This document shows positions 22,265 through 29,643 of a stretch of DNA of 34,883 bases, one piece after another; the stretch's first letter is position 1; each line of letters opens with the position of its first letter. This DNA is from a virus. The notes below the pieces were generated by a model. That model did not search any database, was not told the origin of the DNA, and worked only from the letters and a program-made list of their open reading frames with translations. Position numbers and translations under genes: made by a program. The stretch covers positions 1 to 34,883 of the IMG/VR virus record IMGVR_UViG_3300042691_010298; one strand, written 5' to 3'.

Positions 22265-22483
22265 ATGGCACAAAAGACTGATGAAACACTAAACCCCGCA
22301 TTACGCAAGACTGCTGTTATATGCTGTGGCGTTTTGGAACGAATGCAACTTGGATGGATGAAACTTGAAGATGGCACGAGATGTATGCCTTACATAAAAG
22401 GTCATTCAGACGAAAATATGTATAGGGTAAATAATTGCCCTTCTTGTGGTAAATATGTTAGGGATGTGATGGTCGAGCCATAG
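22265..22483 (+). CDS. Small Cys-containing protein (72 aa), cassette gene 2
   Basis: The product starts MAQKTDETLNPALRKTAVIC and has a CC pair at about residues 20-21 and a C-terminal CPSCG (about 59-63) that could form half of a zinc site. The gene is preceded by a cassette-like border and followed at its stop by AGCATATAAC, a degenerate border. It therefore looks like the second member of a two-gene cassette array inserted between the ERF and RecE-like genes. No function recognised. Confidence 0.5.
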   Translation: MAQKTDETLNPALRKTAVICCGVLERMQLGWMKLEDGTRCMPYIKGHSDENMYRVNNCPSCGKYVRDVMVEP

Positions 22484-22633
22484 CATATAACTACCGTATC
22501 CACGCAATGCGCATTAATACCAAAAATGGCTGAATAGGCGAAACTAAATAAGCAGTTTCAAGTCTATCTATTCATTACATTTTTAATCAAATAAGAAAAT
22601 AGTAAACAAATTTTTCACTTAAACCAATAAACA

Positions 22634-23422
22634 ATGCAAGTAACACAAGAACTATTGCAGCAAAGACCGCTGTCGTTCTCCTCACTCAAGGAGTTCATGC
22701 GCTCCCCTCAGCACTACGTCAAGTATCTTGATTCCGACAGAAAGCAAACTGAAGCTATGCTCTTTGGAGCAATCTGCCACAAGTTAATCCTTGAGCCGCA
22801 AGACTTCAACAATGAGTACATCATCGAGCCTGAGCTTGACAAGCGCACAAAGCAAGGCAAAGAAGACTACGCAGCATTCATCGCAAAGATTACCGAGCAG
22901 AATCTGACAGCTGTACCTCCTGCTACCTACGAGAAAGCAGTTGCGCTTGTAGAATCTGTTATGAAATCTGATGCAGCAAAGTATGTATACGAATCAACAA
23001 TCAAGGAAGGAAGATTCGATATAACCCACGAAACTGGTCTTCCAGTATGCGGATACATTGATGGGGTAGGTAAAGACTATAACCTTGAGATTAAGATAGT
23101 ATCGTCTGCCGATACTGATGACATCATGAGAGATTTCTATAAGATGAAGTACCATATCCAAGCAGGCATATACAACTGGGTGAACGGAAAGCCCATATAT
23201 TATTTGGTGGTAGAGAACAATTACCCCTACCTATCCAAGGTATTCAAAGCATCCGACGACTACATAGCAGAAGGTAAGAGGCTGTTCAACAAGGCAATGA
23301 GCGACTTTAAGTTCTGCCTTGATATGGATAACTTCAGCGCAGGATATGAGTTCTACGAAGGTAAGGAACCACTCGAACTAACACTCCCTGGATGGGTAAA
23401 GGTGGGAGGTGCAGATGATTAA
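22634..23422 (+). CDS. RecE-like PD-(D/E)XK exonuclease (262 aa)
   Basis: The motif order matches phage RecE/DUF3799-type exonucleases: N-terminal SFSSLKEFMRSPQHYVKYL, LFGAICHKLILEP with the His at 49, GYIDGVGKDYNLEIKIVSS with D143 and E152-x-K154, and YHIQAGIYNWV with Q176/Y180. It should degrade one strand of double-stranded DNA, producing the tails on which the ERF protein acts. The length of 262 aa is normal. It shares the early transcript with ERF, which supports the pairing. Its stop overlaps the next small gene's start by 8 nt. Confidence 0.85.
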   Translation: MQVTQELLQQRPLSFSSLKEFMRSPQHYVKYLDSDRKQTEAMLFGAICHKLILEPQDFNNEYIIEPELDKRTKQGKEDYAAFIAKITEQNLTAVPPATYEKAVALVESVMKSDAAKYVYESTIKEGRFDITHETGLPVCGYIDGVGKDYNLEIKIVSSADTDDIMRDFYKMKYHIQAGIYNWVNGKPIYYLVVENNYPYLSKVFKASDDYIAEGKRLFNKAMSDFKFCLDMDNFSAGYEFYEGKEPLELTLPGWVKVGGADD

Positions 23423-23540
23423 AACATTAGTGTGCCTAACATATAAGCTTGGATTAGGTATAATAGGATTCTATACTCTTTGTTTTCTAATAGTAAACAT
23501 ATCAAACCTTTTCACTTATATTAAATCTAAACTACAATGA
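23415..23540 (+). CDS. Tiny membrane peptide (41 aa)
   Basis: The frame overlaps the upstream stop by 8 nt and the next start by ATGA (23537-23540). The product (MIKTLVCLTYKLGLGIIGFY) is one long hydrophobic helix with a basic end, so a single inner-membrane pass is likely. Double coupling to neighbours supports expression, although the sequence gives no function. Confidence 0.45.
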   Translation: MIKTLVCLTYKLGLGIIGFYTLCFLIVNISNLFTYIKSKLQ

Positions 23541-23935
23541 CAAAACAAAAACATGAAGACCTTGTACTGGTTCCACATGAATGGCTGCCACTTAACGCAC
23601 TTGAGCTTCTGTCAGTAGACATCAAGGGCAGGGCCAGCCCTGGTCAGGCTCAGTTCTACACCAATGACCTTGGTACAGATGGCGAAGTCTACTACATCAA
23701 TAACGATGGGTATCTCATCCACGAAAGCTTCAACATGAACGTGGTGGTTAGTGATACAAATATCAATTTAGGCAGACCTTCATTAGTGGTGGATACTACC
23801 CACAAGCCAGTGCTGAATCCTATACTCAAAAAACTTTATTCACAAGTTACAAATAAAATGTGTATCTTGCTGCTTCGATTCAAAGAGCATAAAGTAATAG
23901 AAGTACAATCAATCATCAGGCCATGTACACAATAG
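23537..23935 (+). CDS. Hypothetical early protein (132 aa)
   Basis: The product (MTKQKHEDLVLVPHEWLPLN) is mixed alpha/beta with a Gly/Pro-rich turn (KGRASPGQAQFYTNDLG) and a C-terminal beta region with CILLLRF. No motif identifies it. Translation overlaps the DnaA-like gene start by 13 nt. Its place between the nuclease and the DnaA-like gene suggests a replication or recombination accessory role. Confidence 0.55.
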   Translation: MTKQKHEDLVLVPHEWLPLNALELLSVDIKGRASPGQAQFYTNDLGTDGEVYYINNDGYLIHESFNMNVVVSDTNINLGRPSLVVDTTHKPVLNPILKKLYSQVTNKMCILLLRFKEHKVIEVQSIIRPCTQ

Positions 23936-24357
23936 GAAATGCAATTGAAGAAACGCTATCCTCTTTAAGGGATAAAACAGGAGTTAATTGGTCAGCCCAA
24001 CTCACATCAAAAGGCTTCATAGTATACCGAAAACCTAGAATGGACGACTATGTTGTAGCCGAGTATAACAAATGGAGAGACGCCTGTTGCGAAATATTCA
24101 ATGTAGGTTATTACGAACTTGATAATGATGATAAAAGCAATGCTTTTGTAGCCCCAAGACATTGGTGTTGGTACATGATGACATCTGTATCTCTTATTAA
24201 TGTTGACAGCGTTATAAAACTGCTTAACAATCAAAAGAATAGAACGTCTGTCCTGCATGCTATCCGTAAGATTCACTTCTATATTTACAGAAAAAACCCT
24301 GATAGAAAGTCAGTGGAAACATTCAATAAACTTATAAATCACTATTTAAACAATTAA
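23923..24357 (+). CDS. Protein with DnaA domain-IV-like DNA-binding end (144 aa)
   Basis: Residues about 76-120 read APRHWCWYMMTSVSLINVDS then VIKLLN and NRTSVLHAIRKI. This follows DnaA domain IV, where a helix (AR-x-xAMYL) is followed by the basic loop and the D-H-S-T-V-L-H-A-x-x-K-I signature; here the D-H-S-T place is N-R-T-S. No AAA+ domain is present; the first 70 residues are unrelated. It likely binds specific DNA sites and may act as an origin-binding or regulatory protein. A second DnaA-IV-like protein lies at 27415. Confidence 0.65.
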   Translation: MYTIGNAIEETLSSLRDKTGVNWSAQLTSKGFIVYRKPRMDDYVVAEYNKWRDACCEIFNVGYYELDNDDKSNAFVAPRHWCWYMMTSVSLINVDSVIKLLNNQKNRTSVLHAIRKIHFYIYRKNPDRKSVETFNKLINHYLNN

Positions 24358-24359
24358 TC

Positions 24360-24620
24360 ATGTCAAAGTACGACAATTCAAACAGCGCAGCATTATTTGC
24401 AAATGACAAAAAGGGGAATGAGAAAGCACCCGATTACAAAGGCAAAGGACAAGTAAATGGTAAAGATGTAGACCTTGCAGCTTGGGTAAGGAAGTCTGAG
24501 AAGGGCACGTCTTATCTTTCAATAACATTCTCTGAACCCTATAAGAAAGAAGGAGCGTTTAAATCTGAGAAACCAGCATACAAAAAATCTGAACCCAAAG
24601 AAGACGGTCTTCCGTTTTAA
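24360..24620 (+). CDS. Small SSB-tail-bearing, DUF736-like protein (86 aa)
   Basis: The centre (APDYKGKGQVNGKDVDLAAW, then VRKSEKGTSYLSITFSEPY) resembles the DUF736 group of small beta-rich proteins. The C-terminus (KKSEPKEDGLPF) is acidic and ends in GLPF, similar to the SSB tip that recruits replication proteins. It probably binds DNA or host replication factors near the replisome. It starts two bases after the DnaA-like stop and precedes the primase-helicase, in line with this role. Confidence 0.6.
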   Translation: MSKYDNSNSAALFANDKKGNEKAPDYKGKGQVNGKDVDLAAWVRKSEKGTSYLSITFSEPYKKEGAFKSEKPAYKKSEPKEDGLPF

Positions 24621-24633
24621 CCCACAGAGTCAA

Positions 24634-24677
24634 TGCAGTTACGAGAGCCTGCCTAAGCGCAGGCTTCTTCGTCTGCA
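24634..24677 (+). terminator. Extended hairpin between SSB-like and primase genes
   Basis: TGCAG pairs with CTGCA (24634-24638/24673-24677), ACGA with TCGT (24641-24644/24669-24672), and AGCCTGC with GCAGGCT (24646-24652/24659-24665) over a 6-nt loop. TCTTC follows the inner stem, and no T run follows the whole. It may be a terminator, or a structured DNA or RNA signal before the primase gene. Confidence 0.55.
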
Positions 24678-24704
24678 ATCGTAAAGCAAAATTCACTATC
24701 ACGC

Positions 24705-26531
24705 ATGCCAAATGTAACGCTGTTCAAAGACATTACAGATACGACAAATCCAGTTATTCAGTCTGTAGATAAAGTGCTTGGCTATATTCGTGATGGCAGA
24801 TGGAAAGATAAGGTAGAGGCAGTAAGAAATGCACCACCTGATGAGCAAGATTCAATAAAAATTGCACTCCCTTGTATACTTTATGCAGGAGAGTTCACTA
24901 TAAAGTTAACAACGGATAAAGGAACAGAGACTTGCAGAAAGGATGAGTGCCTGTCAAAACACAGCCACCTTGTACCCATCGACATTGACGATGTAGACAA
25001 CATAAACGAAATAATTGAAAAACTTAAGCAAGACCAGTTTATTCATGCCTTATGGAAATCACCTACAGGCAGAGGTTGTCACGGATTAATTAAGATTGGT
25101 GACGGCAAGTCCCACCGCAGACATTATACTGCACTACTCAAAAAGTATCCATTCCTGGACCCGACAGCAAGGAACGAAGCAAGGGTACTGTTTGCGTCAT
25201 ACGACCCAGACATCTATTATAATCCTCGTAGCAGTATTTATTACGATGTTGAGGATGAAGAAAAGACACAAGGAGAAGGAGGAATAGCAATATCTGGACA
25301 AGGGCAAACTGACTACAAAATTGTCCACGTTGCAGCCAAGATGGTAAGAAACGCCCCTGACGGAGAGAAGCATAATATACTTCTAAAGGCTGCTGTTCTT
25401 ATGGGTGGTTATATTGCGGCAGGAAAGGTCGAAAGAGAGGTAGCCGAGTCAATACTTGAGCATGAAATAAGAAAGAGAAATATAGGCAGCCTTGAGACCG
25501 CAAAGCATACCATTAGCGATGGGATTACCTACGGAATGATGATTCCTATCCACGAAACGGAGCAGGCTTACCAAGACGCCATTGAGATGATTCAGGCTTC
25601 AGATGATGAGCTAAAGTTCTTGAGCAGCGTTTCGGATGATGAGCTGTATATCCGTAAGTTCAGGCAAGGTCTTATTGAGTCAGGTAAAGGATTCGGGTAT
25701 GAGGAGTTAGACAAATATCTTGTACTTAAAGAGGCTGAGTTCTACGGATTCCTCGCCCACTCCAACGTAGGTAAGACTACCAGTATCTTATGGCTGATGC
25801 TTGTATCTGCTGTCAATCATGGATGGAACTGGATGGTGTATACTGGAGAAAATACCCCTGCTTCCATCAAGATGAAGCTAGTTGAATATCTTACAGGAAG
25901 AAAGATTAAAGAGGTTCCTGAGCATTGGTTAAAGTATGCAATTCAGTTTGTTAACGACCATTTCTACCTGATAACAAATGACAAAACTTACGAATACAAG
26001 GAGCTTTTAGTATTCGCTGAGACGCTGTCAAGAAGGAAGAGCCTGAAGGGAATCTTTATAGACCCTTACAACTCACTGAAAAGCAATGTAACAGCATCTA
26101 AAAGCAAATGGCAGTATGATTATGAAGCCTATAGCGATATGTTAGCTTTTACAAGTCGCACTAAGATTACGCTGTTCCTGAGTGTACATACCAATACAGA
26201 AGGCCAGCGGATGTTAGACAAGGATGGCAATCAGGTAATGCCTCACGCTACGATGGCAGAAGGTGGTACCGCGCTGTATAACAAAGTCCACAACTTCGTA
26301 GTGTTTCATAGAAAGATTAAGGATGAGGACAACTGGATGTACACCGAGATTAGCGTAGATAAGGTAAGGAATAAGGATACAGGTGGTCAGCCTACTATTA
26401 AGGGTAAGCCAGTCAGACTAAGGATGGCTCATGCTGTCGAGTTTGTTGATGAGAATGGAAGGCTGCCATTTGACAGAGATTTCCTGCCAACTTACCAGGA
26501 GTACGAAAAGAAAGAGGAAGATTATTTTTAA
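24705..26531 (+). CDS. Primase-helicase (608 aa), AEP/VirE_N-like + RecA-fold helicase
   Basis: The N-terminal 190 residues hold an archaeo-eukaryotic primase-type core: PIDIDD (D93, D95) and KSPTGRGCHGLIKI (S119 to H126), then NEARVLFASYDPDIYYNP. This layout is found in BT4734/VirE_N domains of Bacteroidota elements. A helical linker leads to a RecA-like domain with Walker A (FLAHSNVGKTTS, K357), a sensor-type GENTP and Walker B (GIFIDPYNSL, D453), then FLSVHTN, as in SF4 replicative helicases and RepA-like proteins. It should unwind DNA and synthesise primers at the fork. A 608-aa fused form is normal for phages. It is the central replication enzyme of the window; no DNA polymerase is visible here. 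Confidence 0.88.
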   Translation: MPNVTLFKDITDTTNPVIQSVDKVLGYIRDGRWKDKVEAVRNAPPDEQDSIKIALPCILYAGEFTIKLTTDKGTETCRKDECLSKHSHLVPIDIDDVDNINEIIEKLKQDQFIHALWKSPTGRGCHGLIKIGDGKSHRRHYTALLKKYPFLDPTARNEARVLFASYDPDIYYNPRSSIYYDVEDEEKTQGEGGIAISGQGQTDYKIVHVAAKMVRNAPDGEKHNILLKAAVLMGGYIAAGKVEREVAESILEHEIRKRNIGSLETAKHTISDGITYGMMIPIHETEQAYQDAIEMIQASDDELKFLSSVSDDELYIRKFRQGLIESGKGFGYEELDKYLVLKEAEFYGFLAHSNVGKTTSILWLMLVSAVNHGWNWMVYTGENTPASIKMKLVEYLTGRKIKEVPEHWLKYAIQFVNDHFYLITNDKTYEYKELLVFAETLSRRKSLKGIFIDPYNSLKSNVTASKSKWQYDYEAYSDMLAFTSRTKITLFLSVHTNTEGQRMLDKDGNQVMPHATMAEGGTALYNKVHNFVVFHRKIKDEDNWMYTEISVDKVRNKDTGGQPTIKGKPVRLRMAHAVEFVDENGRLPFDRDFLPTYQEYEKKEEDYF

Positions 26532-26551
26532 TTTAAAACAATGGATGAGTT

Positions 26552-27409
26552 ATGACGAAAGGAATTAATGTACTTTCTTTATTTGATGGGATGAGCTGCG
26601 GACAGATTGCTTTAAACAGAGCAGGCATTCATTACGATAAATACTATGCTTCAGAGATTGATAACTACGCAATAAAAGTAACTCAATACAATTACCCTGA
26701 TACAATACAACTTGGGGATGTTACAGAAATTAAAGCATCTGATTTACCAAAAATAGACTTATTAATAGGCGGAAGTCCTTGTCAAAGCTTCAGTAACGCT
26801 GGTAAAGGAGAAGGGTTTAGCGGAAAAAGTGGTATGTTTTATGAGTATGTCAGACTCCTGAAAGAATGCAAGCCTAAATACTTTTTATTAGAAAACGTTA
26901 AAATGAAAAAAGAATGGAAAGATGTCATATCAAAAGAACTAGGATGTGAACCTGTAAAATTAAACTCAAATCTTGTATCCGCTCAAAACAGGGAAAGATT
27001 ATATTGGACAAATATTAATATAGGAGAGATTGAGGACAAAAATATATTTATTGAAGATATATTAGATGACACAATAGACAGCAAGTATTGGCTTAAGGAA
27101 AGAAATACAATGCTTCTGCTGAAAAAAGTAAACATATCCCAAGCCCCTAAAGTAGCATGTATTGATGTCTATAATAAAAAAGTAAAGATTGACAGGAAGT
27201 CGCCTACTCTTACTCTTCCTCATCATAATTCAATAAGACTTATTGATAACGGAAGAATAAGAAAACTTACTCCAGGCGAGTGCGAAAAGCTGCAAAACGT
27301 ACCTGTTGGGTATACTGACTGCGGAATTGCAGATATACACAGATATACAATGCTTGGGAATGGATGGACTATTGATGTTATCGCACATATATTTTCACAT
27401 ATAAAATAA
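26552..27409 (+). CDS. C5-cytosine DNA methyltransferase (285 aa)
   Basis: Motifs of m5C methyltransferases appear in order: I (LSLFDGMSCGQIAL, 9-22), IV (GGSPCQSFS, catalytic C77), VI (FLLENV, E114), VIII (QNRERLYW, 145-152), IX (RKLTPGECEKLQ) and X (GNGWT). The target-recognition region is short (about 155-235). It methylates cytosine at a site that cannot be read from the sequence. No cognate restriction enzyme is near, so it is a solitary enzyme, probably protecting phage DNA from host restriction. It starts 20 nt after the helicase stop and follows the same strand. Confidence 0.92.
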   Translation: MTKGINVLSLFDGMSCGQIALNRAGIHYDKYYASEIDNYAIKVTQYNYPDTIQLGDVTEIKASDLPKIDLLIGGSPCQSFSNAGKGEGFSGKSGMFYEYVRLLKECKPKYFLLENVKMKKEWKDVISKELGCEPVKLNSNLVSAQNRERLYWTNINIGEIEDKNIFIEDILDDTIDSKYWLKERNTMLLLKKVNISQAPKVACIDVYNKKVKIDRKSPTLTLPHHNSIRLIDNGRIRKLTPGECEKLQNVPVGYTDCGIADIHRYTMLGNGWTIDVIAHIFSHIK

Positions 27410-27414
27410 AAACA

Positions 27415-27855
27415 ATGACGAAGAAAGATTTTTTGAGGGAACTTAAAAGTTACTTCCCAGATATTGATTGGACATCAGGAGCAGAATCAAGAGTTAACCT
27501 GCTGCTCGACAGATACCATTCAGGGATAAAGGAGAAGGTAGTAGTAAGACATATCTATATCGACAGAGAAGTAATCGTAGAAGGAACCTGCGCACAGGAG
27601 AAAGATTTCAATAAGATAGCTGAGGAGATATGCGAAGAGCATAGCATTACTCTTGAACAACTGAGAGCTAACAGCCCTAGCTGGGCGTACAGGAAGGGTA
27701 AGTCTGGGTCTATAGAACTAGTAGATGCAAGGCAAGAATTTGTATGGAAGGTATTCAGAAGATTCCCTCACTCAAGCAAGTCGCAGACAGCAAGGTTCTT
27801 AGGCTACGATTGCCACTCATCTGTTTATCACCTATTAAACAAAAGAAAGAAATAA
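27415..27855 (+). CDS. Second DnaA domain-IV-like protein (146 aa)
   Basis: The C-terminal 45 residues (ELVDARQEFVWKVFRRFPHS, then TARFLGYDCHSSVYHLLNKR) follow DnaA domain IV: VDARQ-x-x-V as its first helix, SKSQTARFLGY as the recognition helix and CHSSVYHLL where DnaA has DHSTVLHA. The first 100 residues are helical and charged, without the AAA+ domain. It begins 6 nt after the methyltransferase. It is likely a DNA-binding protein; with the similar gene at 23923 it may regulate replication or early transcription. Confidence 0.6.
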   Translation: MTKKDFLRELKSYFPDIDWTSGAESRVNLLLDRYHSGIKEKVVVRHIYIDREVIVEGTCAQEKDFNKIAEEICEEHSITLEQLRANSPSWAYRKGKSGSIELVDARQEFVWKVFRRFPHSSKSQTARFLGYDCHSSVYHLLNKRKK

Positions 27856-27886
27856 TTTGATATCATAAAACTATGTAGTATATTTG
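27856..27886 (+). promoter_or_regulatory. Strong Bacteroidota-type promoter
   Basis: TTTG (27856-27859) and TATATTTG (27879-27886) are 19 nt apart, an exact -33/-7 pair for the Bacteroidota primary sigma factor. It begins just after the DnaA-like stop and drives the 27908-30058 gene run. Confidence 0.8.
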
Positions 27887-27907
27887 CTAAACATTAAACC
27901 AATTACA

Positions 27908-28120
27908 ATGACACAAGAACAAATCAGAGCGTCGATTATTTCGTCATCGACAACTATTCACGACGAAAGCGGAAGGAATAATAGCTATATCCTTACCGAA
28001 GCAGCCCTTAAAGATTTAGTTAAAACTATCCATCAGCAGACCCATGACTATAGCTGTTATGCCTATAGCTCAGGTCTTACGGATGGTAAAGATTTAGGAC
28101 GATTAGACAACAGATGGTAA
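27908..28120 (+). CDS. Hypothetical early protein (70 aa)
   Basis: The ATG at 27908 is 22 nt after the -7 box, so the longer frame (27884) starting inside the promoter is rejected. The product (MTQEQIRASIISSSTTIHDE) has an N-terminal helix, a Ser/Thr patch and a C-terminal SYILTEAALKDLVKTIHQQT helix ending in Gly/Asp. No known family. It is the first gene of the last early transcription unit. Confidence 0.6.
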   Translation: MTQEQIRASIISSSTTIHDESGRNNSYILTEAALKDLVKTIHQQTHDYSCYAYSSGLTDGKDLGRLDNRW

Positions 28121-28138
28121 ACCAATTAAACCAATAAT

Positions 28139-28540
28139 ATGTACACATTTGAAAGTGAAGCTTACAACAAAAAGCTAAGGGAATGCCTTGATGAATACGA
28201 GGGTTATCGCCAGATGTTCTTAGAAGAGACAGATTTCTTAGACCCTCATGCCATCATCAGACGGTTACAAAAATTAACCGCCTATAACGCATCTGTAGGC
28301 AGATTAAAGGCGTCATTTGACTTCCTGGTAGACAAGGCTACCTCAATCGAGATGAGGAAAATAGACCACGAAACAATGCCTGCTAAGAAGTTTGAGGCGC
28401 TGGTCAGAGATTCGGTAGGACTCATTACTATCTTCCCGAAGGCACTGGAGATAATGGTAAAGGAATCTCACTACCAAATAGAAAGTCTAAGGTCAACGCT
28501 GTCTTACCTTAAAACAGAAGCGCAACATATAAATATATAG
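28139..28540 (+). CDS. Helical hypothetical protein (133 aa)
   Basis: The product (MYTFESEAYNKKLRECLDEY) is almost entirely helical with several charged heptads, so a coiled coil or helix bundle is probable. No catalytic residues or Cys pairs are visible. It follows the previous gene by 18 nt under the promoter at 27856. The function is not recognised; helical accessory factors are common beside phage nucleases. Confidence 0.6.
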   Translation: MYTFESEAYNKKLRECLDEYEGYRQMFLEETDFLDPHAIIRRLQKLTAYNASVGRLKASFDFLVDKATSIEMRKIDHETMPAKKFEALVRDSVGLITIFPKALEIMVKESHYQIESLRSTLSYLKTEAQHINI

Positions 28541-28542
28541 TT

Positions 28543-28833
28543 ATGAATAAGACTCCAGTCGAATGGATAGTAAGCAAGTATGAACAAAGGTATGGTAGAG
28601 CAAGCTCTCTGCTGATGAAAGACGAAATACTAGAAGCCTTACTAATGGAAGGGAGAGAGATGGTTAGGATTCTAAAACAACCAGAACTAGTAAAAGTTTA
28701 CGACCCAGTAGACCCAGAGTCAAGTATCAAGAGCGTAATACTTGACGCATATAACGCAGGATATGAAGACAGAGGCTGCAACAGCATAAAGGATGCAGAG
28801 CAGTATTATTTAAACAAGTATAAACCAGTATAA
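28543..28833 (+). CDS. Helical hypothetical protein (96 aa)
   Basis: Starts MNKTPVEWIVSKYEQRYGRA, mainly helices with a conserved-looking ILDAYNAGYEDRG segment and a C-terminal EQYYLNKYKPV. It starts 2 nt after the previous stop, so coupled translation is probable. No motif was recognised; the similar composition of neighbours suggests co-functioning early proteins. Confidence 0.55.
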   Translation: MNKTPVEWIVSKYEQRYGRASSLLMKDEILEALLMEGREMVRILKQPELVKVYDPVDPESSIKSVILDAYNAGYEDRGCNSIKDAEQYYLNKYKPV

Positions 28834-28834
28834 C

Positions 28835-29008
28835 ATGAAAAAGCAGAGAAGAGACCCAAGACAAAGACTAGGTAGTTCAAGGAAAGACAAGGTAATGACA
28901 GTATCTATTCGGTTAACCAGACCGCAATACGAAGTACTTGTTGATAAATGCAAACAGGAAGATGTCACGCTTTCTAACTATATTCGTCTTACATTATTCA
29001 GACAATAA
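28835..29008 (+). CDS. Ribbon-helix-helix-like small protein (57 aa)
   Basis: This frame begins 1 nt after the previous stop. After a basic tail (MKKQRRDPRQRLGSSRKDK) comes KVMTVSIRLTRPQYEVLVDK, then CKQEDVTLSNYIRLTLF. The order is a beta strand, a helix and a second helix with the TLSNYIR turn, as in ribbon-helix-helix regulators and MobC-type proteins. It probably dimerises and binds DNA, acting as a small transcription regulator. The next gene was read from an internal ATG (29019) because this frame covers the longer reading. Confidence 0.6.
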   Translation: MKKQRRDPRQRLGSSRKDKVMTVSIRLTRPQYEVLVDKCKQEDVTLSNYIRLTLFRQ

Positions 29009-29018
29009 AAAGAAAGTT

Positions 29019-29306
29019 ATGACAACTAAAATGCCACCATCAGTAGTAAAGGTAATTAAGCCAATAATACTTGACGATAACCATTTCTCTGTAAACATTA
29101 ACATATTCCGTCCTGAGATGGATAGAGGCGAAACTACCACCAGATGGGAGATATATGCCTTTGTCAACCATAACTCAGGCAGGATGTGGGATGCCGCAGA
29201 AGCCCCTATACTGCACAAAAGATTAAAGGCAAAGCTCAAGTCAATGAAAGAGTTTGACGCAGAATACACTTACTATAAAACATTAGCAAATGAACTACAC
29301 GAGTGA
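29019..29306 (+). CDS. Hypothetical early protein (95 aa)
   Basis: The ATG at 29019 (after an AGAAAGTT leader) is chosen since the frame from 28938 lies inside the ribbon-helix-helix gene. The product (MTTKMPPSVVKVIKPIILDD) is beta-rich in its first half (HFSVNINIFRPEMD) and helical in its second. It overlaps the next start by 17 nt. No known family. Confidence 0.55.
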   Translation: MTTKMPPSVVKVIKPIILDDNHFSVNINIFRPEMDRGETTTRWEIYAFVNHNSGRMWDAAEAPILHKRLKAKLKSMKEFDAEYTYYKTLANELHE

Positions 29307-29643
29307 TTTTGACCTGGACCTGTCAATAGGAATAGAAGGAGAACAGAAGCTTTTAGAAATGCTTACCATTAGCACAATAGAAGTTAAAACCGATTATCTA
29401 GCTGCAAAAACAGGTAATATAGCAGTAGAGTTTTACTCAAGGGGTTGGCCATCAGGAATAGCTGTTACAAAAGCCAAGCATTGGGCGTTCGTAATACCAG
29501 ACAAAGGGGTGTTCATTATTGAAACAGATAGACTTAAGACGCTTGCAAGGAAATACTATAAGCTAAAACGTATTAAATTTGGTGGAGATAACAACTCTTC
29601 TCACCTTGTACTTATACCTATAACAGAACTATTTAATGACTGA
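29290..29643 (+). CDS. PD-(D/E)XK nuclease-like protein (117 aa)
   Basis: The core is a helix with Glu (GIEGEQKLLEML, E17), a strand with Glu-Val-Lys (TIEVKTDYL, E31-x-K33), then AKTGNIAVEFYSRGWPSGIA and KAKHWAFVIP. This is a known phage pattern in which TGN, a VE-type strand and SGI precede a KA-x-x-W strand. The residues fit the catalytic PD-(D/E)XK set, though the first Asp is not evident. It lies beside a RusA-like resolvase, suggesting DNA branch or end processing. It could equally be a restriction-type nuclease. Confidence 0.65.
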   Translation: MNYTSDFDLDLSIGIEGEQKLLEMLTISTIEVKTDYLAAKTGNIAVEFYSRGWPSGIAVTKAKHWAFVIPDKGVFIIETDRLKTLARKYYKLKRIKFGGDNNSSHLVLIPITELFND

